DNA from: Paraspadella gotoi
Taxonomy: Eukaryota > Chaetognatha
NCBI GenBank assembly: GCA_051294375.1
Contig: CM119265.1
Span: 14,458,414-14,522,413 of the forward strand
Reading direction: 5' to 3'
DNA: 64,000 nt
Shown: positions 22,788 through 32,534 of the stretch, in pieces
Position numbering within the stretch: the first letter of the stretch is position 1
Layout: each line of letters begins with the position of its first letter
Position numbers and translations under genes: made by a program
The notes under the pieces: generated by a model
Seen by the model: the letters and a program-made list of their open reading frames with translations, nothing else
What the model was told of the DNA's origin: nothing
The model's database searches: none

Positions 22788-25689
22788 AGTCGATTTTGGG
22801 GAAAATCGAAAAATGGAACCATTGTCACCCCTCCCCCCAAAAAAAAGATAAGGAAACGGTTATACTTACCCATTCTTCAAGTCATTTTTTATGTAGAAGT
22901 TATTAGCAGGATAATAGTTTATTTATTTCAGGCAGTTTACATTCCATTCCAATGTGACTTTTTCGGTATTTTTTTCACGCTCGGCCCAGCTTTCACAAGT
23001 CTGCGCTCTTCGTACCTGCTTTGGAGCGTCCTCTCTTTAAAAAAATTGAGAAGCATCACTCGGCCGAAGAAGTATTAATATTAAAGAGTTTCAATTTTTG
23101 TTTTGCTGTTGCAAATGTTCGTTTAGCGGCGCGTTTCATTGATAAAAACATAACAGACCTGTGCAAAAAAAAAAAGAGGACACACAAAAACATTATGAAA
23201 ATAAATCAAGTTAGATTCCTTGAAAATTAAAGATATTATAAGTGAATAATAATCATAGAAAACGGAACTATTGGTGTAAATTTGGTTAATATGTAGCTAT
23301 CCGTTTCTAAGCAGTGATTTTTTAAAAGTAATTACTCAAACAGAATGTAAGAGCAGAAGAAAATTTATGTATTTTTAAGGTGCTGTAGCTATGGAATGAC
23401 TGGACCGATTTTCTTTTAAGTTACGCATGGATTCCTTTTTCAAAACTTCTTATTTCCCATTTTAAAAAATATTATGATAAGTGCACGGAAGCATTTAAAA
23501 ATTATTTTATTTTAATAAATTCTGATAAAAGTTTGATAAACTTTTTAATTTTTTTTTTGTTTTATTGATGAAAATTTTAAAAACTATAAAATTCAATAAT
23601 GATGATGATAATTTTTTAAGGTTTTTAATGGTCAAAATTTTTTAAAAATTATCATTTATTATATATTAAGAAATATTTAAAAGCTTCAGCTTTAACCCAA
23701 TGAACTATTTTAAAAAGTTGCCTTGAAAATCGATTTAATAGTAGAAGTAAAAAAGAAATTTTTTTGGGAGAACTAGATGTTATAAAAAGTGTTCAATTTT
23801 GGCCCGCCTTAATAAATACAATGCCCATAAATTAAGGCTAAAAAGTATCCCCTGTTTTGGGCATATCTTCAAAAATGGTTTTTTTCCGTCATTTCGTTTT
23901 TGACCATTTGTCTTTTGGGAGCTATATTCCATATAGTCCTTGAAAGCTTTAACCAATTTTTTTAACTTACACATATGGATTTTCCATTTCAAAATCTACA
24001 TTTATCATTCATAAATTTTTATAATATTTCGGTAAGTTAAGTTTGAAGAGTATCCTCTTTTTTTTTTTGCACACATCTGTAAAAACAGTTAACGGTTAAT
24101 GATTTTTTTCTATTTAGAAATTTTTTTTGGCTCACAACGCGATTTTGTTTCTCATCAGACAGCAAGTTTCTTGTCTCGTGTTCTGGTAAAATTTCAATTT
24201 TTTTTCTTGTTTCAAGGTTATTTTTTAGTCAATAATTTTTGAAAATAGTTGAAAAAATATTTATTTTGTAGTTTATTCATAATGGTTTTTTTTTAAACGG
24301 TTTTGGTCGGTTTTTGTTTTTTGTTTTTTAATTTTTTATATGATTTATCGAATGGAATTACCATAGAAAAAAAAATTCAGCGAAAGTTGTGTTTTCATTT
24401 ATATTGAAAAATGAGAATGTTACTTTTCAAGTGCCAGTCATTACAAGTTTATATTGAGAATTGTTTGTGAACTTCTTGAGCTGGGCTGTATTAGTAACTT
24501 AACAATGGAAGGGTATAAGAAATGGCAGCCGCATAGTTGCCATCGCAAGTCTTCCGCTTTTGAGCATTTGTTATAATATAACACGCTCAAATACTCACTT
24601 TGCTCAGTCAATTCCCATATCCACCAAGTATTAGATTTTAGAAATAAGTTCTATATACCAACACATTATGTATCTCGTACACCATTATAATATATCGACC
24701 TGACTTCGTTTAGAAACGAAATTGTATGTAAAACAATTATTAATAAAAAGGGGTATCAGGTATTTTGAAATTTTTGTATTTTTTATATATATATGTGGTA
24801 AGTTTTTTTCTAATCTGATCTTATTCATACGCTAAGTTTAAATTAAATTTTATAATATTTGGTGTGAGAAAAATATTATGCCTTTCTCTTTCTCTCTTAT
24901 TTCCCCCTTTTTCTCTCTACTGTTAAGCAAAAATCGCGTTGTTTTTTCCGTTCTGTTTCTTCGAAACATTTTCCTATAGTTCTTTCGTGGTCGTGTGCTA
25001 AGGTGTTGATTAAATTCATTTTTATCCCTGTTTGTTCCAATGTTACGCAGCTTTTGAAAGGAATTTAATTGCTTCCTTTGATACATGTTGACGTTTTCAA
25101 GCATTAAACATTCATTTTGAGTCTTTGAAAAAGTGTCAGTGTAACCATCGTGACGTATATATCTTAAGATTTGATCATCTTTCTCGAACCTCGTCATTAT
25201 CATCCACGTTATCACCGACAAAAATTTTGGGCAGGGTGCTAAAAACAAATCAAGATTTTTTACACAACTTCTATTTTCTAAGATGAAAGCTTCTCAAAAA
25301 TATTTAATATTGTTAAAACCAAAGTTATATCAAATTTTGTTGAAAATTTTTTAGTCCTTGCTTTCTCCTTCGCATACTTCCACCATAACGTCTCTAAATC
25401 CTATAAACATGCTGTAAATCGTCAGTGTCATTGTTTCATCCTTTGTACTTAGTTGTAGATAAATCCATTTTACAATTAGGTTATACTATATGTAGGACCA
25501 AGTCTCAACTTTACGATTTATAGCACAGTTTGCACAAAGGACATCTAAAATAGTCACGTTACTTTGTAGCAAAACTAGAGAACCGTTAACGATAGAGAAG
25601 CATACGTATATGAATCAAAGTTATTCGCCAACCATCTGCTCTGTTATTATCATTCGTGATATACAAGTAGTTCTTGTATTGTTAACATT
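22788..25689. other. Intergenic spacer after KCC, no gene recognised
   Basis: AT-rich DNA, beginning with the KCC 3' UTR. Short open frames (for example 23,021-23,230 + and 24,850-25,248 -) have no recognisable domain. The 24,850-25,248 frame, rich in Arg/Lys/Asn, lies upstream on the + axis of the integrase remnant and could be part of the same decayed retroelement, but nothing in it proves that. Confidence 0.45.
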
Positions 25690-25875
25690 TTATCTTTTTG
25701 TTTTTAGATGTTTGTTTACTACGTGTATGCTTTTATCTAGAACAATTTCTTTACTTGGAATGCCGTATTGTGATAATAAGATCTGACCTTTTTTTGTAGT
25801 GTTTTTAGATATAACTTGTATTGATTCAAACTTGACAAATCTATTAATAATATCCAGTTTCCGTCCGAGTTTCAT
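25690..25875 (-). pseudogene. Decayed LTR-retrotransposon (Gypsy-like) integrase fragment
   Basis: The 61-residue minus-strand frame resembles the integrase catalytic core of Ty3/Gypsy elements: IINRFVKFESIQVISKNTTK aligns with the usual (V/I)DRFSKF...PLKN segment, and SQYGIPSKEIVLDKSI aligns with the usual YGIP.EIVSD segment. The catalytic Asp in the second block is followed by KS where DRG or DNG is usual. Frames around it are closed by stops. I infer a single dead remnant; LTRs were not found. Confidence 0.45.
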
Positions 25876-27409
25876 ATATATTTAGATTTCAATCTCTGAT
25901 ACCCATTTGACCTGGTTTAGCTCGCAGAATTGATTGAAAGATTTCCAGGAAATTTCAATTTTAAAAAAAATCGAATCTAGTATTTCTTTTCGCAATGAAG
26001 GAACCATGGTCTTCAGTTGAAAACTAAGATTGAAGTAATCAGAGGTAATAAGTAAAATTCTTGAACCATTTTTAACAGAAAAAAAAAAACGGTTGTTGCA
26101 TGCGAGAATTATAAAGCGAATATCGAGGTGGTCTTCCAGACTAGAATATCAGATAGATTGTCACTTGTATTTATCACCTGTTTGTTTGGACGCCACCTCT
26201 TTTTTCGTTGAGGAAAGTTTTGTCTGTAACTCGTTGAATCCTTGCGTATGAACGTAAACATTATTAGCACACATGTTTGATTATGCTTAAAAGCCATTTG
26301 AATAAAAAATGAGACATTTTAAAAAGGAAAATTAAGTTATGGAAATAATTTGAAGTTTTGATTATAGAAAAATTTTATTTTAGCAGATTGTCTCGTTTTT
26401 TAACTTGTCATTTGGACTACATCATGTTGTTTCCCAAATCATAAAATCGTTTTTCGCTTTGAGGTTTTTAACTGCCAAGTAATTAAAGCCAGGTTATTTA
26501 GTATGTCAATTTACCAACATTGTGCTCGCTCGTAATTATTTTTGAGTCAGTATTTGCGCTCTATGCTTTTGAAGATGCTTAAAATACCGATGACTCAGAA
26601 GTTTAAATTTACTAAAATAGTTTTTTTTGGAGCAGAAGACATTTAAGTTTTAACTGGGCATTTTTACTCTTGCCCCTGACTTTGGACAGGCTCTGGTGGT
26701 TTAAGCTTTAAGGCCTCCATCACACTTACAAGACTTGCAAGCTTTCAATCAAGACTTTCTTAGTCTCGTGGTATAATGTCTCAATGAATGTTTCAATTGT
26801 ATAAGAAGACTACTCCTATAAGTATTTGTATAAGTATATTTAATAGAGCGTAGTGAAAGTTATGTATGAAAATTCTAAAAGTACCACCAATGAACATTCA
26901 TTTATAAAAAAAAAATTAATTTTGTTAATTTTCACAGTAGGCTATATTAATTAAGGCAGAACAGGTTACGATCTAACAGAAGTCCGGTATAAATATTGTT
27001 AATGTGTTTATTAAAGATCTTGAAAATAAAAAAAAATTTAAGATTTATCTTATAGTTAAACGCAAAGAAGCTATTTTATATTATCCAAATACTATATAAT
27101 ATCAAAATATTTTTTTAATGGATTCTGATAAAGCTTCAAAGGTGAGATGATGGTTATTATTATAACTTTTTGAAATTTTAATGATTTATCTTTGAAAATT
27201 AACAAAAATTATAAAATTTAAAGAATGATGATGATTTTTTAAGGTTTTTCAAATTTTCACCATTTGTAGTATTAACTTTTATCTAACTTTTTAATCTTTA
27301 TCAGAATCCATTTTGAAAAATTTAAATTATATTTTTTAAGCATTTCTTATATATTGTTAAATATTAAAATGCTTCCATGCATGAGGAAAATTAATTTAAT
27401 CAAAATCTA
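25876..27409. other. Gene-free spacer
   Basis: AT-rich, with scattered short frames and no recognisable domain. Around 26,850-26,950 is an old relative of the MITE at 29,821 (GCGTAGTGAAAGTTATG ... GTAGGCTATATT), without intact ends. Confidence 0.4.
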
Positions 27410-27583
27410 TTAGAAGAGGTTTGAAATTAATTTCAACAACGATTTTTATTAGTATTGGACATGTTTCGGCTTAGGTACAAGCCTTCATAAGCGTTTGAAG
27501 GCTGATGAAGGCTTGTACCTAAGCCGAAACATGTCCAATACTAATAAAAATCGTTGTTGAAATTAATTTCAAACTTCTTCTAA
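27410..27583. repeat. Fold-back element, 79-bp arms
   Basis: Near-perfect inverted repeat: the left arm 27,410-27,488 and right arm 27,504-27,583 are reverse complements with very few mismatches, separated by about 15 bp. Each arm holds the blocks TTTGAAATTAATTTCAACAA and GGACATGTTTCGGCTTAGG in mirror order. The right arm carries the ribozyme-like core described separately. Confidence 0.9.
27495..27540 (+). ncRNA. Hammerhead-ribozyme-like core
   Basis: In order: CTGATGA (27,502-27,508), a stem II hairpin GGCTT ... AAGCC (27,510-27,525) with a 6-nt loop, GAAA (27,526-27,529), then CATG and TC with the expected cleavage position after C27,535. This matches the hammerhead core with a minimal stem III (ACAUGU), a type reported in Penelope-like elements and retrozymes. 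Stem I pairing beyond the first base pair is poor here, so activity is doubtful. The mirrored left arm has CTTATGA where CTGATGA is required, so only one orientation keeps the core. Confidence 0.55.
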
Positions 27584-28554
27584 TTGTCACTACACAACGA
27601 AAAAAAAGGATTACAATCGAAATCTATTGTGTTAATCCTTTCGGCTTCTAATAATCGAAATCTAATATCTTAAGGAAATTTGGTTGTAAAAAGACAAAAA
27701 ACTTTTATTGCAGACTTTTTCATGTTTAAAAAGTGTTAAATTCTGGCCCGCCTTAATATTTATATATAGTACTATCCGTGTTTCAGTTGTAGTACGTTCA
27801 CATGTAACGTCAAAGTTCAAAGTATTTTAATTTTAGCCTATGTGAACAGAATATTTTTTCAGGAAAAGAACCTTTGAATTTTAAGCATTCCTTAAAAGTG
27901 TTAGTTTTGCATTAGAGATAGTTTTATATTTTAATTCAGATAAAAAATACGTGCCAACAGCATAGGGCCTTTCTTGTGTGAAAGTGAAACGGAATTTTAG
28001 CCAGTATAATAAGAGTGATGTTAAGTATTTATAACTGTAAACGAAACAAGTCTAGTTAAACTTGATATAAGAAAGCATTATTTATAAATGCATATATACT
28101 ATTGTAGTTACAATTTAAAATTATAAATATGACGAATGGTCAAGAATTAAAATGACCAACTTCAAGTGAGTAACTAAGCTACGCGAGCTGCTCTCTCGAA
28201 ATACAATATAGAATAAGCCCAACACAAGGGTTTTAAAGGCACTGCTTTCTCTCTGCTTAAAGGATAGAAATTGCCTAATGTAGTGAACTGGGATAATTTT
28301 ATGGAGAAAATAAAAGCGACGATTTGTGAATTAAATGAGAAAAATAAACTGTAATTCCAAGGTGTTGCGCCGTCTTACTAATAAAACGTAAGCATAAAAA
28401 TTGTCTCATCGATTAGTTATGAAGCATAATTTTCTGTTCTCATGACCCATTTTAAGGTAATCACTTATTAATGAAATTGATTCAGTAGTATAAGGTATAG
28501 CTGTTAAATATGGAAGTGGGATAGACAGACCAATCGAAAAGTGACTTATGAAGA

Positions 28555-28740
28555 GACAGTAATAGTTGTTATGAGTTAGTGACAGAAATGTTCAGTCCCT
28601 GACTTAGGATCAGGCTGTAAAACCGTATTACAGGCGGGTTAACCCTGGACCTTTGGGTTGGAAGGCGAATGACTTGCCTCCTGCACCAATGACCGCTGAT
28701 GAACGGTTAGTGGATTTTAGTCCACCATACTTATATACTA
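28555..28740 (-). mobile_element. tRNA-derived SINE (copy 1)
   Basis: On the minus strand it reads GGTGGACTAAAATCCACTAA, CGTTCATCAGCGGTCATTGG, then GCAGGAGGCAAGTCATTCGC and a B-box-like GGTCCAGGGTTAACCCG. A diverged copy in the opposite orientation lies at 62,794-63,021, and homology extends past the tRNA-like part into a shared tail with CAGTCCCTGA and TGTCACTAAC-type blocks. Same order, different site, so this is an interspersed element and not a tRNA gene. Confidence 0.65.
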
Positions 28741-28784
28741 TATATAGTTTCACTGTGATTAGTAGTTTACTATATTAAACTGGG

Positions 28785-28939
28785 TAACATTTTACTTTCG
28801 CCGACCGGGGTTTTGGCGTCTTTTTAAAAAAAATTAAAACCTAATTACTCTAATCCTAACCACCTCTAACCCTAAACCAAACCTGAACAACCCTTAACCC
28901 TAAACCCCCCAAACGCCGGTCGGCGAAAGTAAATTATGC
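28785..28939. mobile_element. Small TIR element with telomere-like core (copy 1)
   Basis: Terminal inverted repeats TTTACTTTCGCCGACCGG (left) and CCGGTCGGCGAAAGTAAA (right) enclose about 110 bp made largely of CCCTAA/CCTAACC-like runs. A second copy lies at 40,034-40,222. About 155 bp and no coding capacity, so a MITE-like element by inference. Confidence 0.7.
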
Positions 28940-29812
28940 CTTAGTCTTAGTCTAAGACTTAAACGGGTTAGCATTGAAAATAATTTTAAGCCTTTGTTTT
29001 TTTTCTATTGTCTTGTTAGATATGGAAGTGCGGAGTAATACGGAACACTTGAAAGAAATCAAACTTTTCGCATACTAAATATATTTTTAACTAGGCTTCC
29101 AATGAACGTTTTAAGCATAATAATTTATAAATTTAATAGTGTGTATAATTTAATTTGTGGATAAGGAGCTAAGTGGGCTGAAGACTACTATCGGTAACTT
29201 CTATGCCCCCTCAGCAGCCAATCGAACGGGTCCACGGCTTGGAACCAGGCTTGAGGGTTTTTCTGAGAGCAAGCTATTGACGAAATCATATTCACATAGC
29301 CTTTTACATTTATTAGCCATTTTGATCTATTTCGCACTATTTATTAAGTTTTGTTATGTTTAATAATTTTTTTCGACTTTAATAATATGTTAAAATTTGG
29401 TTTGCATTTATTTTTTTAGAGCCATTATTAAAAACAATAATAAACATTATTAGATTTAGATAAAAAAGAAATTCGACGGTTTGGTACGTACTTGAGAGGA
29501 ATTTGTCGGAAATGCCGTAAGTTTATTGTATTCGTTATTTCCAGTCCCGTCAAATGTTAGTTACATTGGTTGTATCGATTTCATATATACTTTTTTGCTT
29601 TTTGTCATATTACCTTTTTAATATTCCAACGCCGTCATGAAAGATAAATCTGCTAGTGCTACTCTAATTCGTTTAGAAATAAAATCTAGCTAAGCTGCTA
29701 AAACATTTTTTTTATTCTTCAGACTTAAATTATTGCAAAATTAGTTAATTTAGTGCTACACAGGATAAATTACCGCCTGTTATTTTCTAGGTTTAAAACG
29801 TTGATCTATCTA
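28940..29812. other. Gene-free spacer
   Basis: AT-rich DNA. A 68-residue open frame at 29,157-29,363 (+) has no recognisable content and no splice or codon features that make it convincing. Confidence 0.4.
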
Positions 29813-29820
29813 CTGGTCAG

Positions 29821-30384
29821 TAAGGCGTAGTGAAAGTTACATACGAAAATTCTAAAAGTCAATTATGAACAATATACCATCAGTGAATATTAATTTATAA
29901 AAAAAAATTAATTTTGTTTTTTTAATTTTTGCAGTAGGCTATATTTATATATAGTACTATCCTTATAAAATCGAAAAATTTCAAAATAGGCTTTTTTTAA
30001 TTTTGATTGCAGATTTGAATTCCTCGTCAAAAGTTGATATAAGAAAATATAAATATTTTTTTAAAATTCTTTCATTAAGTGGGTTAAAAATTAAAAAAAC
30101 TATATTTAATATATAAAAAGTCAATTTTAACTTCAAATATAGCTTATTCTAATTTTTGACCCACTTAATGAAGGAATTTTTTAAAAAGAGTTATATTTCT
30201 TTTTACCAACTTTTTATGACGAATCCAAATCCAAATTAGTATTAGTATAAATATGGCCTACTGCATAAATTGTAAAATTTATTATAATTTTTTTATTACA
30301 TAAATGTTCATTAGTATAATGTTGTTCGTTCCTCACTTTTAGAATTTTAATTAAAGTTAAATTTAAAAATTTTACTACGCCTTA
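29821..30384. mobile_element. hAT-like MITE with 8-bp target duplication
   Basis: Starts TAAGGCGTAGT and ends ACTACGCCTTA, exact inverted termini. It is flanked on both sides by CTGGTCAG (29,813-29,820 and 30,385-30,392), an 8-bp target-site duplication. TAAGG fits the hAT terminal consensus YARNG. The 564-bp interior is AT-rich, partly palindromic and non-coding. An older relative lies near 26,850. Confidence 0.8.
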
Positions 30385-30762
30385 CTGGTCAGTTGGGTTA
30401 AACGTCCTGTCCCGCTTACAAGCATTGACACTAAAGGGTGAACTTAGGTAATATTTTGCCTTATTAACTGAGCAAAGTGTTACTCAAATAACCTAGGTAA
30501 CAATATATTCCATTTTTTTGTTTTATTTCTTTATTAACTCTACTTTTAATTGGCAATATAGTTAATTAGTTATTTCGGTGTGAAAAAAGTGGTTACATTT
30601 TTTTGCGGCGCAGTGATTTTTAATTTCGAAATTCAAATAACCAGTACTTGTTTGTTTTCTGATTAATCATATAAAAAAATTAAGAAAATACCTATGACTT
30701 TTCGTGTCACTGGATATTACTAAGTTTAATTGGTTTTGAAGGAGCTTATCGTTTCTATGACT

Positions 30763-31743
30763 TCAAAAATTTGAATTATGTTCCTCGGGGAGGCTAGCAA
30801 ATCGGAATACTTCCCCTGGAAAGCTCGATCTAAGAACGGTGGCCACACTGTGTTCAAATTCCGGTGACCCCGCTACGAAAGCCGCCATCGGTTTGGCGTC
30901 TGAAAAGTTTTTTGCAATCATTTGAATCGAATTCGCGTCCAGTCGCGATGACGTAGCTATTTCCCTGTATCGTTTTTTGAGACGCAGCGTCTCTTCTGAT
31001 TCAGCGCTAAAATAATATTCCGCTTTGAAGTTCCAAAAGCTTGTCCACTCGGCCAGCCTCTCCCTTAACATCAAGTCTTCATAGCTCCTACATCCGTAGA
31101 TGAGCGTCATTTCGGTTTCATCATCGTCGTCACTTAATATATTTTCTATGTACGGAATTAAGGCGGCGATAGCAACGCCTATGGAGAGCATGAGAATCTT
31201 CGAAAAACGGTTCCGTCGATATGTCATTCCTCCACAAGGACCCCTGAGCTTCAACGAGTCTCCTTGCTTCAGAAACCCGGCAAAGTGAGACAATTTTCCG
31301 CCGGGCTTTAACTTTATCATAATTGTCATCGATCTGTCGGCGATGTCAAAGGGTGTCAGTTGACGAACAACATATTCGCCGAGGCGGGTTTGGAACCGTA
31401 CGATGACGTGATGACCGAGATCAAGGTTCGAGAGATTTCGTCTGGAGTCTCGTGGTCCCGCAATTATTTCGATTACGTCATGAGTTAAAGTTTTAACGTT
31501 TTGTACGATAAATTCCGTGTATTGATCGTGAGCGAGTGCAGGACGCAACGTTTCAGAAATCGATGATGACGGATTTTGCAGCAAAGTGCATTCCCTCTCC
31601 CAAAGCGTCAATTCCTGGTCGTAAAGATCGAACACGCACGGAGCACAATCTCTTCCACAGCAGTCTTCTGACGATGGCTTCGTTGGTGGAAGAGGAGGAA
31701 CAAAAGGAATTTCCATATTTTTTTTGCTAAAAATTTCACTCAA
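30763..31743 (-). CDS. CYB5RL: NADH-cytochrome b5 reductase-like protein (CYB5RL), single exon, 326 aa
   Basis: Ferredoxin-NADP reductase superfamily enzyme expected to pass electrons from NADH through FAD to cytochrome b5. Residues about 14-50 form the short Oxidoreductase-like domain with PPLPP, DCCGRDCAPCVFDLYDQEL, which is joined to the reductase core in CYB5RL and not in classical CYB5R1-3. The FAD-binding barrel follows at about 70-185: RQLTP in place of the usual RxYTP, then GGKLSHF, then LRGPCGGMTY. The NAD domain at about 185-315 has LIYGCRSYEDLMLRERL and ends near VFRFASL. The intron-free frame is uninterrupted and close to the human length (about 315). The FAD motif lacks its Tyr, and the segment LMLSIGVAIAALIP lacks the usual GxG of the NAD site, so cofactor use may differ. 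Met10 (MEIPF) is an alternative start. It lies 791 bp downstream of UBL4A on the same strand. Confidence 0.88.
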   Translation of the reverse strand: MSEIFSKKNMEIPFVPPLPPTKPSSEDCCGRDCAPCVFDLYDQELTLWERECTLLQNPSSSISETLRPALAHDQYTEFIVQNVKTLTHDVIEIIAGPRDSRRNLSNLDLGHHVIVRFQTRLGEYVVRQLTPFDIADRSMTIMIKLKPGGKLSHFAGFLKQGDSLKLRGPCGGMTYRRNRFSKILMLSIGVAIAALIPYIENILSDDDDETEMTLIYGCRSYEDLMLRERLAEWTSFWNFKAEYYFSAESEETLRLKKRYREIATSSRLDANSIQMIAKNFSDAKPMAAFVAGSPEFEHSVATVLRSSFPGEVFRFASLPEEHNSNF

Positions 31744-32534
31744 AAGGTAAAATAAAAGTCTAGTGAAATTCTATGCGGTCATTGCGATCTGTATTGCATT
31801 AAGCAAAATATAACATTTACCAAAAAAAATAAATTCCAGTTGGAAGAGATTTCCTAGTGGAATAATAATTTAACAATTTTTGCATATGACCGACGAGAAA
31901 TAACGTTTTTACTTTTAAGTTAAGCCCCAGTTTGCCACTCCTATTGCCTTCCATCTCTCCAAAAGTCCGTTAAATTAAAAAATACTTTGTGAATATTATT
32001 CTTTATAACGAGTCCAATTTAAAGGCATCCACATTCTGACTGCAGTATAAACAAATGTACCAAAATACTTGACCAAAAGCAGTGAGCAATGGAATTAACG
32101 AACAATTTGTTACATGGGATGTATTTTGCAAACAACTTTGCAAGTAGCTAATTCACTTGTGCGTTACATTACTAATTCTCACGAATTCCTTTAATTCTGA
32201 TTGTTATGACGTCCGCTATTTTATTAACCTTCCTTCAACGAGGTTACTTTACTTTTAAATTTAATTGCGGCGCTGACTGTCCGAAGGCCAATCGTCTAGA
32301 TTATTATCCTATAGGAAAAAAGATGTACGTAGTTTTCTGTAAATATGAAATCTTGTAACGGCTTTCCAGCATACTGCAATCATGAAAAAATCAGCTTCTT
32401 AAAGCTGAGTACAATGTTTTACATGTATTATCAAGACTCAAGTTGTCATTGTGGAACAAAGCAACCAGAAAAAAAAATCGAATACTAATAATTCACAGCA
32501 TCATAACGTAATAGTTTTCGAGCGACGAGTCTTG
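31744..32534. other. Intergenic spacer CYB5RL-UBL4A
   Basis: 791 bp of AT-rich DNA between the CYB5RL start and the UBL4A stop, both on the minus strand. It should contain the CYB5RL promoter and UBL4A 3' UTR. No repeat or RNA gene recognised. Confidence 0.5.

Noticed and set aside
24850-25248. 132-residue minus frame as a gene
   Set aside because: No domain, low-complexity basic/Asn-rich composition, and no splice or homology support; possibly retroelement debris.
28840-28915. Interstitial telomere array
   Set aside because: The CCCTAA motifs are degenerate and confined between inverted ends shared with a second locus, so they belong to the element.
29157-29363. 68-residue + frame in the spacer
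   Set aside because: No recognisable content and no nearby exon-like partner.
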